DNA from: Hyphomicrobiales bacterium
GTDB lineage: Bacteria; Pseudomonadota; Alphaproteobacteria; Rhizobiales; JALURZ01
Length of the DNA: 7,117 nt
Assembly (NCBI GenBank): GCA_027058735.1
Contig: JALURZ010000288.1
Location: 1-7,117, forward strand
Direction: 5' to 3'
Shown here: in pieces, positions 1 through 5,676 of the stretch
Layout: the number at the start of each line of letters is the position of its first letter
Position numbering within the stretch: the first letter of the stretch is position 1
Position numbers and translations under genes: made by a program
Notes under the pieces: generated by a model
Databases searched by the model: none
Told to the model about the DNA's origin: nothing
Seen by the model: the letters and a program-made list of their open reading frames with translations, nothing else

Positions 1-357
1 CATGTGCCGTCTTTTTTTAACCGTGATGCCGCGCTTGGCGAAAAAGTGCCAGACCGTCGAGGGGGCCACGCGAACGCCGTGCTCTTGTGCCAGCCGATCG
101 GCAATCTCGTAAAGGGCAATGTCCTTGTTGTCCTCGGCCATGCCTGCGATGTCGGCTTCATAGGCATCAAGCTTGGAGCGGCTGGGTTGGCCCTGCTTGC
201 CCGGCTTGGCCGAACCGGTCGCACGCCACAGCCGATGCCAGTTGCCGGCGGTCGAAATGGCAACGCAAAATCGCGCCGCCGCCTGACCATGCGACAATCC
301 CCCCTCAATCGCATCGACAACCCGCTGGCGAAGATCAATCCCATAAGCCCAACCCAT
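1..357 (-). CDS. IS630-family transposase, N-terminal part (cut by window edge)
   Basis: This reading frame is open from an ATG at 357 to the window edge (119 codons). It encodes the DNA-binding half of an IS630-type transposase. A first helix-turn-helix lies at about residues 9-45 (LRQRVVDAIEGG, then QAAARF), followed by a linker (KPGKQGQPSRSKLDAYE, 51-67). A second helix-turn-helix lies at about 79-110, ending in the family-typical sequence STVWHFFAKRGITVKK. A good ribosome-binding site (GGGAGG, 363-368) stands 5 nt before the ATG. The DDE catalytic domain is not in view. At codons 114-115 the frame enters a run of seven A followed by G. A -1 slip there turns KKRRHM into KKKTAH, and KKTAH is the usual family motif at this place. 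This suggests a two-part transposase joined by frameshifting. Confidence 0.88.
   Translation of the reverse strand, partial: MGWAYGIDLRQRVVDAIEGGLSHGQAAARFCVAISTAGNWHRLWRATGSAKPGKQGQPSRSKLDAYEADIAGMAEDNKDIALYEIADRLAQEHGVRVAPSTVWHFFAKRGITVKKRRHM
11..18 (-). other. Probable programmed frameshift site (A7G) in the transposase
   Basis: The minus strand reads GTT AAA AAA AGA in the zero frame, with seven consecutive A at 12-18 followed by G at 11. Staying in frame gives V-K-K-R-R-H-M. Slipping back one base gives V-K-K-K-T-A-H, which matches the conserved KKTAH stretch of IS630-family transposases. The site is therefore where orfA would be joined to orfB, either by ribosomal -1 slippage or by transcriptional slippage on the A run. 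The downstream frame lies outside the window, so an intact orfB cannot be shown. Confidence 0.6.
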
Positions 358-387
358 GAAAACCTCCCGAATGAGACTCAGGACACC

Positions 388-418
388 AGGGAATCAGAGA
401 TAGGCCAAAAAGGGAATC
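388..418. repeat. Direct repeat AGGGAATC in the IS leader
   Basis: The octamer AGGGAATC occurs at 388-395 and again at 411-418, start to start 23 bp, roughly two helical turns. Both copies lie between the IS end and the transposase start, and each contains a GANTC site. They could be repeated subterminal binding sites for the transposase, but nothing else in the window tests this. Confidence 0.4.
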
Positions 419-426
419 CTCAAACC

Positions 427-446
427 GATTCAACGTTCTTTGAATC
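427..446. repeat. Subterminal inverted repeat of the IS630 end
   Basis: GATTCAA (427-433) and TTGAATC (440-446) are perfect 7-bp inverted arms separated by 6 bp. They start 6 bp inside the proposed TA at 452-453. Short palindromes just inside the tip are plausible transposase recognition sites in IS630 elements. The pairing is seen directly; the function is inferred. Confidence 0.5.
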
Positions 447-475
447 TGCTCTAGAGCGTGCCGCGGGAGGAGCGC

Positions 476-507
476 AGAAACCGCTCCGGCCCAATCGGAC
501 CGGAGCG
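476..507 (-). terminator. Rho-independent-like terminator after nlpD
   Basis: On the minus strand an 11-bp stem forms between 497-507 and 482-492, with one G-T wobble, closing a four-base loop (GATT). The stem is GC-rich (CGCTCCGG against CCGGAGCG) and is followed by GTTTCTG, a short, weak T-rich tail. It lies about 50 nt after the nlpD stop and ahead of the IS end, where the end of the operon transcript is expected. CGCTCC at 482-487 also matches GGAGCG at 469-474, giving an alternative hairpin that would exclude this one. Efficiency is uncertain because the T tract is poor. Confidence 0.6.
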
Positions 508-556
508 TCATTCGGCGTTGCGCCTATCTGCGCGTCGCGGACGCACCGGGGCCGCC

Positions 557-1906
557 TCACCCTCCGGCGAAATAGGTGGCGTTCATGTATTTCAGCGGAT
601 CGACGGCCTTGGAGCCCTTGCGAATCTCGAAGTGAAGCTGCGGGCGGGTCACCGATCCGGTCTTGCCGGCCTTGGCGATAATCTGCCCGCGGGTGACCTT
701 TTCGCCGCGGCGCACGAACATCCGGCCGTTGTGGGCATAGGCGGTCACCCAGTTGTCCGTATGGCGCACCAGGATGAGATTGCCATAACCCTTCAATTCG
801 CTGCCCGCATAGGCCACGACCCCATTCTCCGCGGCGCGCACGGAGGTGCCTTCGGGCACCGCGATATTGATGCCCTCGTTGCGCACGCCATTTGCGCGCG
901 GACCGAACCTGGAGATGATCTTGCCCTTCACCGGCCAGCGGAATTTGGACGAACTGCGCGGATCGGGCTTTGGCAGGGGCCCGCGAAACGCGGTCTTTTG
1001 CGACCGTTTCGGCGTTGGCGCCGCAGCGGCCGGCTTGAGCGGAGGCGCGGCCACGGCCACCGGGCGCGAAGGCGTCGCGCGGGCCGGTTTGATCTGAGTG
1101 GACGGCGAGCGGTAGCTGGGCACCTTCGGCGCGGCGGGCGACAGTTTCGCAACCGTTCTGTTGCCGCCCGAGATCCGGATATTCTGCCCCGTCTTGAGCA
1201 TATAGGGCGCGCTCATTGCATTCTGCTCGGCGATCGCCATCGGCTTGACGCCATATTTGCGCGACAGCGAATAAAGCGTTTCGCCGGGCTGGACGCGATG
1301 CATCCTGGCACCGGTCTTGCGCACGGGCACCGTGGCGACCCGGCGCACGGGCGCCGGCTGCGGGCTGAGCGAACCGGTCCGCCCGACGCCGTTGCGCGGA
1401 ATGCGCAGTTTCTGGCCCAGCTTGATGGCATACGGACTGCTCAGGCCGTTGATGCTCGCCAGATCGGCCATGTCGACGCCGTTGCGCCGCGAAATGCCAT
1501 AGACGGTATCGCCCGGCTGCACGGTGACATAGCCCAGGGGAGCCACGGATGGCGCCGGGTCAGGCGCCTGCGCGGCATCGTCGAGGGGGGCGCTGGTGAC
1601 TGAACGCGAATAGGCGCGGCGATCGGATTTTCGGGGGTTCACCGAAGCGGTGTAAAACGGCCTGGCCGCCGGTTCCTGCTTCCGGCGGTCCACCGAAGCG
1701 GTGTAAAGGGGGGCCGGTGCGCCGGCGGATTTGCTGGACGGCCCGCTGGGATAGCTGGAGCCGGGGTTTATCCCCGCCGTCTGCTCAAAGGGCCCGAAAC
1801 GGCTTGTCGAAGAGCTGCAGGCCGCTGCCAGTGTAACCAGCCCAAACGCGGCAAACAGCTTGGCGATCCGGCGTGGCCGGGAATTCGCGGGCATAACGCT
1901 ACTCAT
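557..1906 (-). CDS. nlpD: NlpD-type lipoprotein with two LysM domains and a degenerate LytM (M23) domain
   Basis: This is a 449-residue envelope protein. The N-terminus is basic and then hydrophobic, ending at Cys30 after LAAA, so it is probably a lipoprotein with a non-ideal lipobox. LysM domains at about 126-170 and 203-247 should bind peptidoglycan. Pro/Ala/Lys-rich linkers lead to a LytM/M23 fold at about 322-441. The usual zinc ligands are largely lost: HxxxD reads N343...N347 and HxH reads Q423-L-H425. Residues in KGYGNLI, AYAHN and LHFEIR resemble E. coli NlpD, which activates the amidase AmiC during cell separation and is itself inactive. The place after surE and pcm fits that family. 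The frame can also begin with TTG at 1912, but GGAG at 1915-1918 lies 8 nt from the ATG at 1906 and only 2 nt from the TTG, so I chose the ATG. A DipM-like role is possible. Confidence 0.85.
   Translation of the reverse strand: MSSVMPANSRPRRIAKLFAAFGLVTLAAACSSSTSRFGPFEQTAGINPGSSYPSGPSSKSAGAPAPLYTASVDRRKQEPAARPFYTASVNPRKSDRRAYSRSVTSAPLDDAAQAPDPAPSVAPLGYVTVQPGDTVYGISRRNGVDMADLASINGLSSPYAIKLGQKLRIPRNGVGRTGSLSPQPAPVRRVATVPVRKTGARMHRVQPGETLYSLSRKYGVKPMAIAEQNAMSAPYMLKTGQNIRISGGNRTVAKLSPAAPKVPSYRSPSTQIKPARATPSRPVAVAAPPLKPAAAAPTPKRSQKTAFRGPLPKPDPRSSSKFRWPVKGKIISRFGPRANGVRNEGINIAVPEGTSVRAAENGVVAYAGSELKGYGNLILVRHTDNWVTAYAHNGRMFVRRGEKVTRGQIIAKAGKTGSVTRPQLHFEIRKGSKAVDPLKYMNATYFAGG
1640..1707 (-). repeat. 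17-bp direct repeat within the nlpD linker
   Basis: An identical 17-bp block occurs at 1640-1656 and 1691-1707, exactly 51 bp (17 codons) apart. It encodes the repeated peptide YTASV, followed in both copies by a variable pair and RK (YTASVDRRK and YTASVNPRK). It lies in the low-complexity linker between the lipidated N-terminus and the first LysM domain. Spacing in whole codons suggests a small in-frame duplication that has since diverged between the identical cores. Confidence 0.6.
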
Positions 1907-1914
1907 ACTCAACG

Positions 1915-1918
1915 CTCC
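1915..1918 (-). promoter_or_regulatory. Ribosome-binding site deciding the nlpD start
   Basis: GGAG on the minus strand lies 8 nt before the ATG at 1906 and only 2 nt before the in-frame TTG at 1912. The spacing favours the ATG. Confidence 0.6.
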
Positions 1919-1954
1919 ACTACTAACTGACGGAGCCGAGTTTGAACGCTTAGT

Positions 1955-1970
1955 GTTAAAGCACCTTTAA
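1955..1970 (-). promoter_or_regulatory. Candidate CtrA-binding box upstream of nlpD
   Basis: The minus strand reads TTAA (1970-1967), seven bases, then TTAAC (1959-1955). This is a full match to the alphaproteobacterial CtrA consensus TTAA-N7-TTAAC. It lies 48 nt before the nlpD start codon and points toward it. It also contains a perfect small palindrome, TTAAAG-N3-CTTTAA. TTAACA, the end of the box plus one base, resembles a -35 element, but no convincing -10 follows at 16-18 nt. In Caulobacter, CtrA boxes commonly overlap the -35 region of cell-cycle promoters. I infer that nlpD has its own cell-cycle-linked promoter or repressor site inside the operon. Confidence 0.5.
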
Positions 1971-1977
1971 GACGGCT

Positions 1978-2001
1978 GGGCGAATTTGAATTTTTTCGCC
2001 C
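1978..2001 (-). other. Hairpin between pcm and nlpD
   Basis: GGGCGAA (1978-1984) and TTCGCCC (1995-2001) form a perfect 7-bp stem around an AT-rich 10-nt loop, beginning 14 nt after the pcm stop. No T-run follows on the minus strand, so it is not a classical terminator. It could protect the 3' end of the upstream message, mark a processing point, or attenuate read-through into nlpD. Confidence 0.45.
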
Positions 2002-2014
2002 CAAGCCGGACCGG

Positions 2015-2653
2015 TCAGCCGCGCGCCGCGCCTTCGACCAGTGGCACGAACCGGACCGCCAAGAGCACTTCGCGCGTGACCGCATCCTCGCCACGGGTCA
2101 GCCGGACAATATGCTGCTCTTCGTTCTGGTCGCCCACCGGCATGACCAGAACGCCGCCGATCTTGAGCTGGTCGATCAGCGGCAGGGGCACATCGCGCGC
2201 CGCCGCGGTCGCGATGATGCGGTCAAACGGCGCCTGTTCGGGCCAGCCCCTGGCACCGTCGCCCGCGATCGCCACGATATTGTTCAGTTTCAGATCCTCA
2301 AAGCGCCGCACGGCCTGGCGCGACAGCGCCCTGAAACGTTCAATGGTATAGACCCGGCGGCACAGATGCGCCAGCACCGCGGTCTGATATCCGGACCCGG
2401 TTCCAACCTCCAGAACCTTCATTTTCGGGCCCACATCCAGTTTTTCCGTCATATAGGCGACGACATAGGGCTGGGAGATGGTTTGCCCGCATTCGATCGG
2501 CAGGGACCGGTCGGCATAGGCCTGGGCCTTGTAGGCCGGTCCGACAAACAGATCGCGCGGCACGCGCTCCATCGCCGCCAGCACGCCTATGTCCCGGATC
2601 CCCTGATTGCGGAGCGCCATGACCAGTTCGATTTTGCCGAATTCCCCGCTCAA
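2015..2653 (-). CDS. pcm: Protein-L-isoaspartate O-methyltransferase
   Basis: This cytoplasmic SAM-dependent enzyme methylates L-isoaspartyl residues in aged proteins so that they can revert to aspartate. The family signature is clear: IECGQTISQP around residues 53-62, SAM motif I VLEVGTGSGYQ around 80-90, and FDRIIATAAA around 143-152. The C-terminus VRFVPLVEG is typical. The start is uncertain. I chose TTG at 2653 (212 residues), which gives the usual 10-15 residues before the MALRNQGI segment and has GGGGGA 9 nt upstream. An ATG at 2710 would give 231 residues, overlap the surE end by 14 nt and allow translational coupling. An ATG at 2620 would shorten it to 201. The frame stays open further upstream inside surE, but that part reads as surE shadow. 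It follows surE as in many Proteobacteria. Confidence 0.9.
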   Translation of the reverse strand: MSGEFGKIELVMALRNQGIRDIGVLAAMERVPRDLFVGPAYKAQAYADRSLPIECGQTISQPYVVAYMTEKLDVGPKMKVLEVGTGSGYQTAVLAHLCRRVYTIERFRALSRQAVRRFEDLKLNNIVAIAGDGARGWPEQAPFDRIIATAAARDVPLPLIDQLKIGGVLVMPVGDQNEEQHIVRLTRGEDAVTREVLLAVRFVPLVEGAARG

Positions 2654-2696
2654 GGTTCGCGATCCCCCGCATCGTTCGCTTGCCGCGCCGCGCGCG

Positions 2697-3488
2697 TCAG
2701 CCGCCGCCATCGAATTTCCGGCGCATGTGTTCCAGCACTTTGGCATGGGTGAGGTCCATGTGCAGCGGGGTGACGGAAATGCGCCCCTCATAGATGGCCC
2801 GCAGATCGGTGCCTTCGGGGGGATTGGACTTGCGGCGCTCAAAACCGAACCAGTAATATGGCACCCCGCGCGCATCGCTGCGTTCATCGATCACCAGCAG
2901 GTCCTGATCGCGCCGGCCCTGGCGGGTCATTTCGACAGGTCCCGTCTCACCCGGCTCGACATCGGGAAAGTTCACGTTCAGCAAGATACCCTCCGGCCAG
3001 CCCAGATCGAACAGTCTGATCACAAGCGAGGGTCCATGATGTTTGGCCGTCTGCCACTTCACCTTGCGGGTTCCATCGAAGCCATAGGACTGGCTGAGCG
3101 CAATCGAGGGAATGCCGAAGACCGTGCCTTCCATCGCGGCTGCGATGGTGCCCGAATAGGTCACATCATCGGCCAGGTTCTGGCCCCGGTTGACCCCGGA
3201 CAAAACCAGATCGGGGGGACGGTCCATGATGGTCTTGACCGCCATCAGGACGCAATCGGTGGGTGTGCCGCGCACCATGTAGCGGCGCTCCTCGTGCTGG
3301 CGCAGGCGCAGCGGATCGGACAGGGTCAAGGAGTGTGACGCGCCGCTCTGCTCGGTTTCGGGAGCGACCGTCCACACATCATCGGAGATTTCGCGCGCAA
3401 TCTGCTCCAGCACCCCCAGCCCCGGCGCATAAAAACCATCATCATTGGTGACGAGGATGCGGATATCACGCTTGTTCGAGGGCGCCAT
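2697..3488 (-). CDS. surE: 5'/3'-nucleotidase SurE
   Basis: SurE is a cytoplasmic metal-dependent nucleotidase that removes phosphate from nucleoside monophosphates and is linked to stationary-phase survival. At 263 residues it has normal family length. The metal-binding sequence NDDG is at 15-18, the QSG serine at 48 and SGVN with Asn100, all expected metal ligands. RGTPTDCV (73-80) and YSGTIAAAMEG (111-121) are further signature blocks. The start codon lies inside the end of serS, a 23-nt overlap, which suggests coupled translation. The ribosome-binding site is weak: AGGA at 3501-3504 is 12 nt from the ATG. No other in-frame start fits, because NDDG must lie near the N-terminus. The downstream end meets or overlaps pcm, depending on the pcm start. 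Confidence 0.95.
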   Translation of the reverse strand: MAPSNKRDIRILVTNDDGFYAPGLGVLEQIAREISDDVWTVAPETEQSGASHSLTLSDPLRLRQHEERRYMVRGTPTDCVLMAVKTIMDRPPDLVLSGVNRGQNLADDVTYSGTIAAAMEGTVFGIPSIALSQSYGFDGTRKVKWQTAKHHGPSLVIRLFDLGWPEGILLNVNFPDVEPGETGPVEMTRQGRRDQDLLVIDERSDARGVPYYWFGFERRKSNPPEGTDLRAIYEGRISVTPLHMDLTHAKVLEHMRRKFDGGG

Positions 3489-4764
3489 TGGCCAATATCT
3501 TCCTGGTTCCGTCCATATGGCCCCGCAGGGCGTCTGGAATGATTACCGATCCATCTTCGCACTGGCCGTTTTCAAGCACGGCGATCAGCAGACGGCCCAC
3601 GGCGACACCGGAGCCGTTGAGGGTGTGGACGAAGCGGGTGGCCTTGCCGCCGTCCGGCTTGTAGCGGGCCTGCATGCGCCGGGCCTGAAAATCGCCGCAG
3701 GCCGAACAGCTGGAGATTTCACGATAGGTTTTCTGGCCCGGCAGCCAGGCCTCGATATCATAGGTCTTGCGTGCGCCAAACCCCATATCGCCGGTGCAAA
3801 GCAGCATGACACGATAGGGAATTTGCAGACGCTTCAGGACCTCTTCGGCACACCCCAGCATGCGTTCGAGTTCGCCGTCGGAATGTTCCGGCTCCACGAT
3901 GGAGACCAGTTCCACTTTCGAGAACTGGTGCTGGCGCAGCATCCCGCGCGTATCGCGCCCCGCAGCCCCGGCTTCAAGGCGGAAACACGGCGTACAGGCC
4001 GTCACGCGCACCGGCAGCTCATTGTGGCCGAGCACGCTTTCGCGCACCAGATTGGTGAGCGGCACCTCGGCGGTCGGGATCAGCCAGCGGCCATCGACGG
4101 TGCGAAACTGATCGTCGGCGAATTTCGGCAATTGCGCCGTGCCGAACATCACATGGTCGTTCACCAATATGGGCGGCGAGATTTCGCGATAGCCGTGCTC
4201 GCGCGTGTGCAGGTCCACCATGAAGGCCGCGAGCGCGCGCTCCAGGCGCGCCAGCGCGCCTTTCAGAACGACAAAACGCGACCCCGACAGCTTGGCCGCC
4301 AGATTGAAATCCATCAGCCCCATGGCCTCTCCGATTTCGAAATGCTGCCGGGCCTTGAACGGAAATTGCGGCGGATCGCCCTGCCTGCGGATTTCGGCAT
4401 TGTCCGTTTCATCGGCGCCGAGGGGCACGTCATCGAGGGGCCGGTTGGGGATGGTCGCCAGAAAATCGTCGAGTGCTGCGGTCAGTTGGCGCTCCTTGTC
4501 TTCGCCGCGCCGCACCGCCGCCTTGATTTTCGCCACCTCATCGATCAGTTCGTGCGCTTTCGCATCGTCGCCGGCGGCCTTGGCCTTGCCGATTTCGCCG
4601 CTCGCCGCATTGCGCTGCTGCTGAAGCGCCTGCAACTCGCCCAGATGCGCGCGGCGCTCTGCGTCCATCGCCAGGATTTTCGCCGACAGGGCATCGAGAC
4701 CCCGGGCCTTCAATCCTTCGTCGAATTTCTGAGGATTCTCCCGAATCCATTTAATATCGTACAT
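3466..4764 (-). CDS. serS: Seryl-tRNA synthetase
   Basis: This class II synthetase charges tRNA-Ser (and tRNA-Sec where present) with serine. At 432 residues it is full length. The N-terminal MYDIKWIRENP is typical and is followed by an antiparallel coiled-coil arm at about 28-100 that grips the long variable arm of the tRNA. Class II motif 1 falls near ISPPILV (195-201). TAE is at 231-233. Motif 2 runs from FRLEAGAAGRDTRG (261-274) to HQF (279-281). EISSCS is at 349-354, and motif 3, NGSGVAVGR, at 383-391. Its ATG has AAGAGG (4773-4778) 8 nt upstream. A 114-nt gap separates it from tatC and may hold a promoter; its 3' end overlaps surE. Three GANTC sites surround its start (4734-4788). Confidence 0.97.
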   Translation of the reverse strand: MYDIKWIRENPQKFDEGLKARGLDALSAKILAMDAERRAHLGELQALQQQRNAASGEIGKAKAAGDDAKAHELIDEVAKIKAAVRRGEDKERQLTAALDDFLATIPNRPLDDVPLGADETDNAEIRRQGDPPQFPFKARQHFEIGEAMGLMDFNLAAKLSGSRFVVLKGALARLERALAAFMVDLHTREHGYREISPPILVNDHVMFGTAQLPKFADDQFRTVDGRWLIPTAEVPLTNLVRESVLGHNELPVRVTACTPCFRLEAGAAGRDTRGMLRQHQFSKVELVSIVEPEHSDGELERMLGCAEEVLKRLQIPYRVMLLCTGDMGFGARKTYDIEAWLPGQKTYREISSCSACGDFQARRMQARYKPDGGKATRFVHTLNGSGVAVGRLLIAVLENGQCEDGSVIIPDALRGHMDGTRKILANGALEQA

Positions 4765-4822
4765 CTATGCGGCCTCTTGGGGAGATTCGAAAAAATCGCA
4801 GCCGGGCAGGAAACTCCACCCG

Positions 4823-4852
4823 TGTATACGACGCGCGCGCTGCCGCCGTAAA
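4823..4852 (-). promoter_or_regulatory. Weak candidate promoter for serS
   Basis: In the tatC-serS gap the minus strand has TTTACG (4847-4852) and TATACA (4823-4828) with an 18-nt spacer, about four of six matches each to the sigma-70 -35 and -10 hexamers. The spacer is unusually rich in alternating C and G. The -10 lies about 58 nt before the serS start. No terminator is visible after tatC, so read-through from tat is also possible. This is pattern matching only. Confidence 0.3.
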
Positions 4853-4878
4853 GCGACGGAAGGGAGATGCGGGCGCGA

Positions 4879-5664
4879 TCAGACAGCCCTGGCGGCCTCG
4901 GCTTCGGCACGGCGTTTTTCGACCATTTTCACCGCGATGATCGAAAATTCATACAGCAGCAATGTCGGCAGGGCGAGGCCGATTTGCGAAACCGGATCGG
5001 GCGGCGTCAAGAATGCGGCCAGCGCGAAAACACCGACAACGGCGAATTTGCGCTTCTTTTTCAGTCCTTCGGCGCTCGTCAGCCCGGCGCGCGCCAGCAG
5101 CGTCAAAATCACCGGCATCTGAAAACACAGGCCGAAGGCGAAAATCAGGGTCATGATGAGGCTGAGATACTCGCTGACCCGGGGCAGCAGCTCGATGGCG
5201 GCCTGTCCGGCGTCTGCGGCCTGTTCCATGCCGAGGAAAAATTTCATCGCCAGCGGCATGACCAGAAAATAGACCAGCGCGCCCCCCATGACGAACAGCA
5301 CAGGGGTTGCAAACAGGAACGGAAGAAAGGCTCTGCGCTCATTGCGATACAGCCCCGGCGCGACAAACTTGTAGATTTGCGCGGCGATCACCGGAAACGA
5401 AATGTACAACCCGCCAAACAGTGCAATCTTGAACTGCGTGAACAGATATTCCTGCGGCGCGGTGTAGATCAGCTTGATGTCGCCGATATTTCCCGTTGCA
5501 CGCTCATAAGGGTAAAGCAGCAGGTTGAAAATCCTGTCGGAGATGATGAAACACAAGACGGTGGCAATCGCCAGAACGATGACCGACTTGATCAGGCGTG
5601 AACGCAACTCGGTGAGATGCTCCACCAGCGGCGCCTTCGTGGCGTTGATTTCCTGTTCCGACAC
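4879..5664 (-). CDS. tatC: Twin-arginine translocase subunit TatC
   Basis: TatC is the inner-membrane receptor of the Tat pathway and recognises twin-arginine signal peptides of folded proteins. At 261 residues it has normal length with about six hydrophobic segments, near 25-41, 76-96, 113-136, 165-189, 206-220 and 226-246. Conserved features include HLTELRSR (16-23), the TAPQEYLF loop (68-75), APGLYRNERR (102-111) with the glutamate equivalent to E. coli E103, and FLTPPDP (218-224). The E. coli E170 position appears as glutamine here (FQMP, Q182). The start is GTG at 5664, 12 nt after the tatB stop. TAAGGG, overlapping that stop, can serve as the ribosome-binding site, so the two are likely translated together. 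Confidence 0.96.
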   Translation of the reverse strand: MSEQEINATKAPLVEHLTELRSRLIKSVIVLAIATVLCFIISDRIFNLLLYPYERATGNIGDIKLIYTAPQEYLFTQFKIALFGGLYISFPVIAAQIYKFVAPGLYRNERRAFLPFLFATPVLFVMGGALVYFLVMPLAMKFFLGMEQAADAGQAAIELLPRVSEYLSLIMTLIFAFGLCFQMPVILTLLARAGLTSAEGLKKKRKFAVVGVFALAAFLTPPDPVSQIGLALPTLLLYEFSIIAVKMVEKRRAEAEAARAV

Positions 5665-5676
5665 AGCCTTGCGCCC

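Larger units (their letters stand above)
375..446. promoter_or_regulatory. Cluster of five GANTC (CcrM-type methylation) sites in the IS leader
   Basis: Five GANTC sites lie within 72 bp: GACTC 375-379, GAATC 391-395, GAATC 414-418, GATTC 427-431 and GAATC 442-446. By eye I find only about four others in the rest of the window (622-626 and three near the serS start). GANTC is the target of the alphaproteobacterial cell-cycle methylase CcrM. The cluster covers the stretch between the IS end and the transposase ribosome-binding site, where the transposase promoter and terminal binding sites must be. A regulatory role through methylation is inference only. Confidence 0.4.
1..453 (-). mobile_element. 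Partial IS630-family insertion sequence, transposase-proximal end
   Basis: The window holds only the 5' part of this element: a transposase start and about 95 bp of leader up to the likely outer end. IS630/Tc1-mariner elements insert at TA and duplicate it. The only good candidate here is the TA at 452-453 inside a CTAG, with the palindrome CTCTAGAG around it. The leader carries short inverted and direct repeats of the kind that act as transposase-binding sites. The opposite end, the second TA and the catalytic half of the transposase lie beyond position 1. The exact boundary is therefore an inference, while the family assignment is firm from the protein. The element sits about 100 bp past the nlpD stop and beyond a terminator-like hairpin, so it breaks no visible gene. 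Confidence 0.75.

Noticed and set aside
4..681. Plus-strand open frame across the IS end and the nlpD 3' region
   Set aside because: It crosses the IS boundary and the terminator without any recognisable product; the minus strand carries a clear IS630 transposase.
458..1603. Plus-strand open frame of 381 codons opposite nlpD
   Set aside because: It shows no family resemblance and starts inside the terminator region; nlpD on the other strand is fully explained by LysM and LytM domains.
2654..2887. Upstream extension of the pcm frame inside surE
   Set aside because: The extra residues are surE codons read in another frame and do not look like Pcm; the enzyme would be far too long for the family.
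3445..4851. Long plus-strand open frame (468 codons) lying opposite all of serS
   Set aside because: It mirrors serS in the antisense direction, has no recognisable protein family, and long antisense frames are common in GC-rich DNA with strong third-position bias.
4867..5601. Plus-strand open frame of 244 codons opposite tatC
   Set aside because: The product is rich in Gln, Arg and His with no recognisable domain, an antisense shadow of a membrane-protein gene.
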